Shown here: piece by piece, positions 24,801 to 36,800 of the stretch
How the letters are laid out: the number at the start of each line of letters is the position of its first letter
Numbering within the stretch: the first letter of the stretch is position 1
Assembly: GCA_036898135.1 (NCBI GenBank)
Contig: CM072512.1
Coordinates: 24,862,323-24,926,322 of the forward strand
Origin: Oncomelania hupensis
Taxonomy: Eukaryota; Mollusca; Gastropoda; Littorinimorpha; Pomatiopsidae
Length of the DNA: 64,000 nt
Direction: 5' to 3'
Made by a program: the position numbers and the translations under genes
The notes under the pieces: model-generated
What the model was told of the DNA's origin: nothing
Database searches by the model: none
Seen by the model: the letters and a program-made list of their open reading frames with translations, nothing else

Positions 24801-27800
24801 CATTATAAGCATCAACCTCTACTGTCTTATAACATTTTCAGATGCGGCAACTGGTGTATTCACTTCCAGGTCATTCATTTTACTTGGGTAAACTTTTTCA
24901 TCCCACATTTTTTGCCGTGTGTTGTACGTTTACTGTGTCCGTCACATCAGCCACCCTAAAAATAGTGCTGTCAGTCACCGAGGAGTATTGTCGTCATGCA
25001 TGATTTTCGTTTGTCTTCTTTGTTTTTAGGAATTTGATTGCTTTTATTCTCTGTTTTTTTGTTGCTCATTTGCCCCAAGACAGAAACTTTAGTGTGTCAC
25101 TACAGATGAACTAGTTGCAGTGTAGTTCACCGAGTCCAGCTAAGTTTGATGAAGTTTTTTAAAAAAAAATGTTTTGTTGTTTAAAAATTTGTAATATGCA
25201 GTTGTGATAGTAGTATTCACAGGAAATGTTAGTTGTCACAGTGCTAGTGCATGTTTCTATTATAAAATGAAAACGTAAAATCTTCATCTGTTTTTAACAT
25301 GCACGCAGTCGAAGGTGCAGGAGAGATTATTTCAGTTTCTGCTTCAGTGAACAGTGTAATTTACAAGACAGTGGCAAGAAATTAATTAAATGAATTTCCG
25401 GCTTACAAGGCACAATTTTTTTTTCAAACATTTTTTTTAGCTGAACTCTTTTTTTTTTCTGCTCTTTATAGATTGATTTCGCTTGATCTGTGGCAAAGTC
25501 AAGAGCAATAAAAAGACTGACCAACCACTGAAACGTAAAACTCACAGGTTTCTGAACTTGCACAACAGACAACAATGTGCAACAGCTCACATTGCACGTT
25601 TGCTTCCACAATAGGTACTGCCTCAACAAATACCAGCTGATTTGGTTGGGAATCTCCATGATCCAGCTTTTCTGAAATGTCCTCAACGAACACAAACACA
25701 TATTTTTCTCCATGTATTTGTGTGTTATCAGATGTTTGTGCCTTATCTCTGGCCGATTTAAAATTAATAATTTTGAAAAATTATGGAAAGCTCCTTATGC
25801 ACTAGGTTGCCTTGTAGGTCAGAAATTATGGTAATCATAGTTATCATCAACTGCCAGCACTATTCTTTCAAATAGTGCACACGAGTCTTCCCAAGCCCTG
25901 CCTTTTAAAGTCTTTTTTTGATGGGGGAATATGGATTTTGTTTCTTAAGTTGCAGTAATTTATATTTATTTTAATGATTATTTATTCTTATATTTATTTT
26001 TGTTAGATCCCTCCTGCTTATTACATGATCCTGGTTTAAATTATTTTCATGTTGATGACGATGTTTCTATGTTTTGTGCAACTTATGATCCATGGGTCCG
26101 CTTGCTAGCCTTGTAAAACTAGAAATGGTACATTTTGATCATGAATGTGATATATGTGGATCCTTTTTGGTTCTCTTTGACAATTTTCTCAATAGTTTGG
26201 TTTTGTGTACAATCTTATGAACAGTGGCTCTTAGTAGAACACTTTAGATACATTTTAATGTCACTACTATGATAAATGCATTTTATTCATCTTTTGTTTG
26301 GTTCATGTGAATTTCTCTTATTCTTGTTTGTGGTTGCCATTTACATACGTAGCTCTACGGTTGTTGCGTGTCATTTCAATAACATAGAGAAAACAAATTA
26401 AAAACCATCATCGCACAAGAAGATGATAACATCCTCCATTCTTTTCGTCTTCATACAAATACATGTGAACTGTACTACTACTTCACATTTTCATGCCCAA
26501 ACATGTCTAGAGAATATTCCTTATAACTTTATTGTGTCTTCCCTTTCAAACTACCTATCATGCATGCATGTAAGAAGATGTTACCAAATTATTCCATATC
26601 ATGCACATGAAAACATAACAATTGCCTGCAGAAAGCGGAAAGGTGTAAGAGGGATTATACAAATTGCATGCTGTGGTGATGTAAAGAAAACTATAGTTTT
26701 GTAGCATGTGTTGTATTTTGTATTGACTATTTGAAAGTTTCTAGTATTATAGCTATGCATGAGAGAGTAGAAAAGATTTTGTTTAAACACGACATGATAA
26801 TTTTTGTGCTGTCAGCTTTTGTTTTGAGACATTTAGTGAATATTTTCTGGTTTAAAGAAAAAAGTGTGGTGTTGTAAGAATGTACACTTTTTTTGTGTGT
26901 TTTTTGTAATTGTTAAGCATTGGGTGTTTGCATTACCATCATAATGATAAATGTCAACTTTTTGTTCTCTTTCTTTATTTTGACTTCAGATTGTTTCTTT
27001 TTGTGTTCCCTTTTAGTCAGCACTGGTCCTACAAGGCTACATGTTTTCACCAGTGGGAAATTTGTAACATTCTAATTTTCTGCGTATACAGTAATTGCAG
27101 TGATCTAACAACCCAAGAGTTGAAAATTGTCCTTTTCTATAAAAACTTAAAATCATGTTTATTTTCTATACTTTTTGGGGGACAGACTTTTTTCATTATC
27201 TTTTAAAGTTCTTTCCATTTCCAATTTGCTCTAAAATTCAGATTAGTAACTGATTTTTCCCCTATTGGTGAAGGCAACTAAAATGTAAACACTAAGGAAG
27301 ATTATGATTTCTTGATCAGTTGATGTGTAAGAATTGAAAATAATCATAGTTTCAAGAAGGATTGTTAGCAAAATTTGGAAAAATTTCTTGAATGTTAATG
27401 ATCCTGCCTCGCAAATATTTTTGTATCTAATTTTTGTTAAAGTGGTAACAATAATAATATAAAATTTCTATGTTTGGTTTATAGGGATATTTTCAAAACT
27501 GCTTATCGATTTTTGCCCAAGAATGAAAGAATTTTAGCTCACTTCTATGCTCTACAGTGTTCTTAAAGAAGAGGTTTTCAACATTTTGAAGTAGTGCTAG
27601 AGCTTCTGTCCTCTGTTTACAAAGATAATCGCTTTCACGTTCTGCAATATGCTCTGCTATGAAGTTGCTATGTAGCTGTAACTGTGGTAGAAAATAGAAA
27701 ATGTAATGCTTCAAAGCTTTTTTAATACGTTGTTGATGTATTGAAGTAAACGTTTGCTTTTCTGTGATGACAGTGGTTGCGGAGGAGGAAGATGACTTGA

Positions 27801-30800
27801 TGGTGGAGTGGTTCCAACTGGTCACTGAGAAGAATGACCTGGTTCGTTTGGAAACGGACCTTGTCTACATGTATGTTTGTCAAGATTTGTTATAAAGTTT
27901 AGAGTGTTTATGTGAGATGGGAATATACAGGGATCGCATGGTCTTTAAAGGTCTTTGAATGTTTGGGAAAATTTTCATTGCCTTTACATGTCTTTATGAG
28001 TCTTTAAAAACTGACTTGGGTCTTTGAAAGTTTGGGAAAACTGTCAAAGCAAAGTAAAGTATTTATTTGCAACAATTCCATATTTGTGTTTGTTCAACCC
28101 AATCGTCGTGAAAAAAGTTTTATTTATTAAAGATTTCTTAAATAAAAGAAAAATAATAATAAAGGTAGGCAATTCTTAGTCATCTTCATATAATATTAAT
28201 ATGGGCAATAATAGTCAATAATATTAAAAATTTCTTAAGGCCAAACAATACAAACCTCATTCTGAGATCGACTCAGTGAGCAAGTCTGCAGACAAAAAAA
28301 GCACTGGATGTAGAGAAACATGGCTGCCTGTGACTATTGGCAGAGTCTAATGCCATCCAAGAAATGTCCAAGAAAAAGAAACATCACTGAAGGAGCTTGG
28401 TGTGCTGTTACTGCAGGGTCAATTTAAATTTTAAGCTAGCATTTTTTTAAATGAGTGTTTTCTTACTTTCCGTTGCTAATCCACTCTCCAGATCAACATG
28501 AATGCTATCCAAAGGGTTAAACACTTACAACAAAACAAAGAGAAGGAAAAAAAAACCACATGTTCAACCAAAAGTGTTTGTGACTGACCATTTGTTTATT
28601 GACATTTGTATTACAAGTCTAAAACGTGCTCACTACCAGACAGTCGTTCGGGTACTGTTTTGAATTTGTTTAAATTGACTAACTACAGAAGAAATTTGCC
28701 ATTTCAATGCTGTTACTCGACATTTGTAGTTTCGTATTTTGCTCTTGATTTCTGTTAGAAGGTCTTTGAAAAGTCTTTGAATTTCAAGGCTAAATGTCTG
28801 TACGAACCCTGTTATATAATGTAGTTTGGGGGATTAGCATACAAAAGAGTAGTCATCATGTGTGAAGGCCGTTTAAGGGGGACCCATTTAGTTCAACAGT
28901 TTGATTAGCTTAGCTTTACAAAGCTGTTGATGAAGATAGGCATTTGATGTCCTCTTGAGACTAGTGTCCGTTTAACCTTTATTCATTATGGAAAAAAGCT
29001 GATGATGTAAGTTCTGATTTATGGAATAAAGCAGAAAAATTTATACAATAAGAAAAAAATGAAATAAACCTTGTCTACATGTATGTTCGTAAAAGCACAG
29101 ATTAAGAATTAATTGTGTTGCTGTTTTACTTCTTCTGAGAAATTACGTTGTAATTATTTATGCTGTTTTGCAGGTCTCGAGAACAAGATCTTGTGTCTGA
29201 GCAAAGTCAGCTTGAGTCTCAGCTTCAGTACCTCCTCTCTAAGGATGGTGAGATTTACTTTTTTCTAAACTTTGGGTTTTCACCACTTTATCGCTGTCTC
29301 ACTGGAGCAACAAATGGTGGTTATTATCAATTCAATGCATAGTGTATTGTTTGTTTCTAGTGACCATTAGCTTCATTGATCATCTTAGCGTCCTATAGCG
29401 CGGTAATGCGCGCCTCGCCCGTAATCCTGAAGCGCGGTAATGCGCGCCTCCTTAGTGCACCTTTTAGTCATGAAATCACAGGAAATAGGAACTCTCCAGT
29501 GCGTGAGAGAAGGTTTAGTCAACTTCCGGAAAGGTTCCCGTGTGTTTTCCGCTATCGTTTTCGCAAGTTTGACGTGGGTTTGTGTACTTTTTTAACGATT
29601 TTGTTTGAGGTTTGAGTTTGCGAAATTTTCGGCCATGATGGCAGGGGATAGCTCCGACAGTAATAGTGAGTTTGGTAACCTTATTTATGAGCTTATTGCT
29701 GAAAGAGCACAAGGACTTGGTGTAGACAACCAGAGTGAGTTTTCTTGTCTGTGTTGGTAGCAGGTCGTTTCAGCAGTAATTTTTTCGGCGACACCGCCGA
29801 AACATAGGTCTACCTCCGAAAGGGCCAGCCGCCGAAACGCCCCAAAAAATCACTCACACAAACATATAAAATAAATAATAACTAACTATGCAATAAGCAT
29901 TGACTTGTCAACGGTCACTCAACCCTCAACCCTCCTCCCCCCTTCCCCCCCACCGCCCCCCCCCCCCCTTCCACCTCCCCCCTCTTCTAAAAAATCCTTC
30001 ACATGTTCCGACTACTACCGCAAACAGGAAGTAGCAGTTTTTACGATCTTCCGCAGAGTCGTAGAGTCCGCAGATTCGTATCTAATCAAGAACTTAATCC
30101 CGAGTCAAGACCCAAAAACTTAAAAGTTCCAAAGCAGGTCTAGAACGAACTATCGCCCAATTGAACTGCCGCCGAAACGACCAACGCCGAAACGACCACA
30201 CGCCGAAACGACCAACTGCATCGCCGAAACGGCTCGTCGCCGAAACGACCTGTATTCTCTGTGTTGACTGTCTGTGCACACATTCACATGCATTCCACAC
30301 TGTCTTGTTGTTGTTTTATTGACATAGTCCATAAAATACCTGTAATTATGAATTAATTACAAGATTCCAACAGGTAATAATAGTACTAAAGTCAAAATGG
30401 TTCTTTGGGTACATAGAATAACCATTTTGTAAACATATCCTAAAATATAAAGTTAATCATACTTAATGTGACAATAAATAAATTTTTTGCAATTTTTTTC
30501 AAATTCATAACCCAATTTATTGCAATAAACTTGAAATCCTTACAGGATATAGGCGCAAATGTACAGAAAACCTTATAGGACGCTAAGAGAAAACAAATTT
30601 CAGAATGGATTTAGTTAGGACAATGTGTTTTTTTCTAGGGTGTGTTCATCTGAAGCAGGGTTCGTACGATCTTTGAAGGTCTTGGAAAGTTTGGGAATAA
30701 TAAAATACATTTTCCAGTCTTTGAAAACTAAGTTTGTGTCTAAAGTTTGGGAAAAAAATTGGGAAATTTGCAAAAGAACAACAAAATAAATAAGAGTGTT

Positions 30801-33800
30801 GATTTAAAATGTACATAGTTTGGATTTTTATTTATTTTTTTTTTCCCTGTAATAAAACGCAAGCGATCATGACGCAATCGTCGGAGTACAATCGCACTTT
30901 CGTTTTCTCGCCAGTAAAGTTGAAATCGAAAGTTGCTTCCCCATGCTCAACATCCGTGAATTGCGTATTTCTTCTTCCTGCGAATTTGAGGTTGACAAAA
31001 TGCCGGGCATTTGTTCCTTCAACGAGCTATGGTTAGCAAAACCTGAATACAAATGTTGGCTGCGCAAAGGTGCAACGAAACGGTCAGCATTTTGTGCAGT
31101 GTGCAGGAAATCAATCGACATCATCGATGGGCGAAGGTGCTCTCAGCAGTCACAACAAAGGTTCACGATCACACAATCTTCAAACTTCATACAACAACAA
31201 AGGATAAATAATATTTGCAAATAAACTCAGCACTGTACTTATGATTCAACAATTTAAAGTGTTCTTTACACTCGAATTCAAAAGAAAGTGATCAACAAAT
31301 CAGAAATTTTCGTTGAATTGAGAAGAATTGACACTGAACTGTAATATAATAAAGCTTGCAGAACACCTTTGATAAATTTGTGTAGTTATACCATGTGGTA
31401 CATGCTCTTGAGGGAAAACTAAACTGTTTTGTCATTGAATATCAAATATTAAAAGGTAAGTTTGTATCTTACAGGTCTTTGAATTTCTGAAAATATGGTC
31501 GGGAAAAGTTTGGGAATTTTGAAGTGCTTTTTGGGTAAGAACCCTGTGAAGGCTTTGCGATAATAAATTTCATTGAATGTAATAGCAATGTGAGTCAATG
31601 TAATCACCCTCCACCCCCTCCCTCCACTCCTCTCCCCTTCCCCTCCCACCCCCACACACACCAATTTCTGGAATTTTGCACATCTGTGCGAAATGAGTCC
31701 TAAATAGTCCAAAAATGACATTTAAATAAAAAGAATTTGTCCATCCGTCCGTCTATCTGTCCGCGTCCGCTATCCGCCATCTACCTGTTCAAAACTTGCA
31801 AGTGGATTAATATATCAGAACCTATTTCAACTATCACAGCCAATCTCGATAAGATGGTGTATACTCATAAGACTTCATTAATGATAAGTGAATTAATGAC
31901 TTCACTTCAAGGTCACCCCCGTTGGAGTGCCGGGGGTTTCAGTATAAATAGTATCCCCACTTTCTGGAAATTTAGTGCTTTAAATTCCCACTGTCGCTGT
32001 CTTTCTCATTTGCTCTTTCTCATTCCTGCTCTGTTCTATCAATCTGCTATACTATCTTCTTCTTTGCTAGACCAGTCTCCTACCTTTTTTCTTGAAAACT
32101 CTTCCGGGACAAGACTCCTTGTTTGTGTATGAGGTCTGTTGGATCAGCTTGTGAATATTGGACGCTTTCTGCCGGGTGGTCACTAGGGCTTCCTATGATG
32201 TTATTATTTATCAATGTAGGCATTTTATATGTATGTGTTTTGTTGATAATTTATAATGATGTTTGTATTCTATTTTGTTTTTGTAAACGGGGGTTCGATA
32301 AGTTGGGGTGAAGCCTCAGCCGTCCCCTGCGTGGGATGTCTTTATTGTAAAGTGACTGGCTGGTGGAGAGCTTTCGGTTTTACCACTAGGGCTGTTTCGG
32401 CAGATCTTTTATGCGGATCGGGGGTTGTCCGGTCCTGATTTGGCTCGGAAGAGTCCGCTGGACCTAAAGCAATAATAATGTAATGTAATGTAATGTACTT
32501 CAAGGTCAAAGTCACAGGGTCAACAAATGTTAGTTTGTTTGTTTTTTTTAAATTAACAAAATTTTATTTTTTTCTAGGTTATTAATATTGAGCTTATGAT
32601 TCTTTGATGCATGATAGATATCAGTGAGACATACATACTGTACAAATTTAGTCAACCTCACTCGAAGGTCAAGGTCACTGAAGCAGTCCAAAGTCAGTTA
32701 GCATAGGTACTTTGAAGTGATCTTGATCCTAAACTATGAGAGATATAAAATCCAAACTGTATAGATGATAGATTGATCTTTCAAATATGTTCAGTTTTTG
32801 CGTTAGTCTTGAAGATCAAGGTTGTTTTAGGCCTTGCAAAAACATACAAAAAATAAATAATTGTACATAGGAATGGCCATTTATTAAACCCATAGAATGC
32901 AACAACATTGGGTTATTTGATCATATATGAGTATGAGAGATCACATGAAGGTTGAGGTCATCCCAAGGTCAAGGTCACTGAAGATTAAGGTCATCCCAAG
33001 ATCACAGTTTTTTGGGGCATAATACAACTCTTGCTGTAGTTTATTTGCTAGTACATGGGGGACTCTTGTATGTGTATTATTATGTCCTTGCATGGTTGTG
33101 AGTCTCTCTGTATTGAACAACTGGTCTTGATTTGATTTACCTAATTTGTTGGGTGTCTGAAAAGTATGTATGGACAGCATTACTTATTGTGTGGTTGCAG
33201 AAAGCGAGAAATCTTTTGAAGAAAAGCAAGAAGAAGAATACTTGATTCAGCGAAAACTGGACATTGTCAACCAACGCAACAGCATCATCGATAGCATGGA
33301 TGAGGACAGGCTGAGGTAAGAATGAGGAAACTAGTGCTTTCCAATTTTCCATTGACTTGCTCTTACACAGTATATTTTATGTCAGTCCCCATGGAGCATA
33401 CCTTTGATGGTTTCTGGGTTATTGTTTCTGTTTGTCAGTGTGTGGAAATATGTTTTAGATTGATATGAACGTCAGTGAGAAGATACATTTTATATTTGTT
33501 TCAGATATGAAGAGGAGGACCGTGACATTCAACAGATGCTGCAAGAAAAAGGTACGGCTGTCTTTTATAGGTTTCATCCAGATTGTATTTTACTTAATTT
33601 TATTTTATTTTACAGTATGTACTCTATGCCACTGATTTCATGCTTCGTTTGCTGTTCTAATGCATATTTCTTTATTCAAGCTTTCACATGTTAAAGTAAA
33701 AGAAGTTGGAGTTTTTGCATCACGGTGTTACATATTTGATGTTTTTGTTGTTATTCTTTAGTTCTACAATTCAATAGGCCTAGGAGATAGAAGAAGGTGG

Positions 33801-36800
33801 GGGAACGAGGAGGTGGGCAAATGGAGAGATGTTTATGAAACGTTCATTAATGTCTTTGTCGCAGATTAGACGTGTAAATGCAGTATGATTTTTATGTCAG
33901 TTGTGTCTGATTTTATAATTGTGTTGGTTGCAATGGCTAGGTTACCTACCCAAGCAAACATAGTGTACAAGAGGAGGAGAAGGTAAACTTGCCAAGTACC
34001 TGCACTTATGATGCATGGTTTATGTCACTGTATATAACCTGAAGCTTAATGTAACTGTTTCAAGACCAAACAGAGTATTGAATCTTGCCAGCACCAAAAG
34101 TGTTTATCTGTGGGTGGAAAAACATTGCTTATGGTCTTCCATGTCTATAGATCCTTTCAATCTGATATTGATCCCCAATCACATTGTGTTCTTTGCTTTG
34201 CCTGGCTCCTGTTATAATAAGGACAACATTATGTGTGCTCGTCATGTATATTTGTATTCTGTAAGCTGAGATACTTAAGTAATAAGTAGTTTCAATCATA
34301 TCGATATAAGAGCTAATATTTTACAATGTGGGTCTCTTCATGTGCTTGAAAGTTGAGGAAAAGCTGTGTATATGCACAAAAGTATCTTTTCTGTGTGTGT
34401 GCTATGCTTGCATAAGCATGTTTGTGTGTTTATGTGTATGTTTTTCTGCATGTCTGTGCATTTGTGTGTTTAAAAGAGGTCATTTTGAACTATAAATTAG
34501 TTGCAGGTGAATAGTAATTTCTTGTTATTGGTACAGTACAGCTAGATCTGCTGACAGCTTCACTTATTTTATATTTGGAAGAAAATAGTTATATTACATA
34601 AGATTTTATTAGCTTTTTAAAAAAAACTCTTGTGCCTAGGATTTTTATGACTAATGCTGTTTTACTGGCAATTTGCTTCAGATTTGTTAGATTTGAAAGG
34701 TAAACATCAGAAAAACATTGCCCATCACCCAGTTCTAGGATTGCTGTGCCCAGGTCTTCTGTGTATATTATGCCCTGGAGGTAGATTCAGTCATGGTGAT
34801 ATCAGTTACAATTATTGATTTCTTCTCTGGGGGAAAAGGAATGTACGTCATCGGAAATCACATTTTATTAAAAGATAAGATCAGGAAATAAATAGTGCAT
34901 GCCATTTTTGGAAGAGTTTGGGGGTAAATTCACAGTTTGCCACATTTTGGTTTTGATTATTTTCAGTCTCACCCCTTGGGGTCATGAGCAATCTTGTCAC
35001 TGTAGATTGTTCTAACCTGTAAAGGGAACAGTGAAAGCCCCAGTTGAAAACCTGTCTTGCCTTTGTAGGCATGACTAATTCACTGCGGCAACAGTTCCCC
35101 CCGTTGGAGTGCCGGGGGTTTCAGTATAAATAGTATCCCCACTTTCTGGAAATTTAGTGCTTTAAATTCCCACTGTCGCTGTCTTCATCATTTGCTCTTT
35201 CCCATTCCTGATCTGTCCTATCACTCTGCTATACTTTCTTCTTCTTCGCTAGATCAATGACCTACCTTTTTTCTTGAAAACTCTTCCTGGACAAGACTCC
35301 TTGTTTGTGTATGAGGTCTGTTGGATCAGCTTGGGAGTGTTGGACGCTTTCTGCCGGGTGGTCACTAGGGCTTCCTATGATTGTATTATTTCGCACTATA
35401 GGCATTTTATATGTATGTGTTTTGTTGATGATTTATAATGATGGTTGTATTCTATTTTGTTTTTGTAACCGGGGTGTTTGCGTAGTTGAGGTCAACCCTC
35501 AGCCGTCCCCCGCATGGGATGTCTTTATTGTAAAGTGACTGGCCGGTGGAGGGCATTCAATTTTCCCACTAGGGTTGTTTCGGCAGATCTTTTATGCGGA
35601 TCGGGGGTTGTCCGGTCCTGATTTGGCTCGGAAGAGTCCGCTGGACCTAAAGCAACAATAAATCAATCAATCAATCAATTTTCAGTCTCTTTTTTTTTTA
35701 TCTCAATAATTATTACAAAGAGTTCAGCATGCCTACCCTGTTACCTGCATTATAATTTTGCACACATTCTCTTTTGATCGTCAATTTTGTTTTTCACTTA
35801 GATAGATATTTCGTAGAAGTATTACATCATATTATTTTACCATTGTGTATTATTCACATAGCTGCCAACCATCCCGGAAAATCCGGGAATATCCCGTTTT
35901 TAGCTGCTACTCCCGTTTATCCCGGAACGCATTTAAAAATCCTGTTTTTATTTTTTATTTTTCTAATTTAGAGGTTTTTTTTCCCCCTTTCCCTCTCGTA
36001 GACGAGATTCTTAAAAGCAAACCGAGCGAAACTGAAAGTTTAGTTTTGAAACTGGAAGTCAGTGTTGATGCATTCTGTGCGGGACTAACCTTTTTTTCCC
36101 ACTTTTTGTTAGCCTACTAGCTTTGTGTCGTGCAATTAGGCCTAGACCTATCGGTGTGATGGCTTCTGAAAAAAAATAAAGACCAGCAGAAAAAGCCAAA
36201 ATTTAAAACCACGTTTTTTCTGTTTAAAAGATTGACATAAGTTTACAGTACAGTGGAACCTCCGGTATCCGGCTCTCTGGTATACGACTCCCTCCGTTAT
36301 GTGACCTGAAAACTTCTGACGGATTCACTTCCAATAATAAATGACCTCTGGTATGCGACAACCTCGTTTATGCGACCAGCGACAGTGTCTTAAGCCCTTT
36401 ATACGACCGTCTTAGGGCAATTTAAAAGAGATATCAGTTAATTTGCTGTCTGTACCTTTCGTTTTTTCTCTCATGTTAGTGTATGCCTGCTGTTGTCTGC
36501 TATTTCCGGTTCGCAAATAAGAAACATTACTCGCCTACACTGGCTGTCAAATGGCGTCGAGCAAGAGGAACGTTTTGAGTTTGGCAGAGAGAATGAAAGT
36601 GATTGAAAGAAGTGAAAATGGGGAGAGTTGTTTGTCTATTGCAAGAAGTTTAGACGTTGGGAAGACCCAAATTCATCTCATCATAAAGGATAAGGAATCT
36701 GTGAAACTACGATGGGAGAGTGGAGAAAGTGGCAAAAAGGGAAACATCGAAACTGAGAGCTTCTGCACTGACAGACTTGGATGAACGCGTCTGGCAGTGG

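Noticed and set aside
25327..25713. 128-residue minus-strand open frame in intron 6, plus an overlapping one at 25499-25699
   Set aside because: No recognisable domain, no splice support, and no similarity to other copies in the window. It could be an old relic but cannot be supported.
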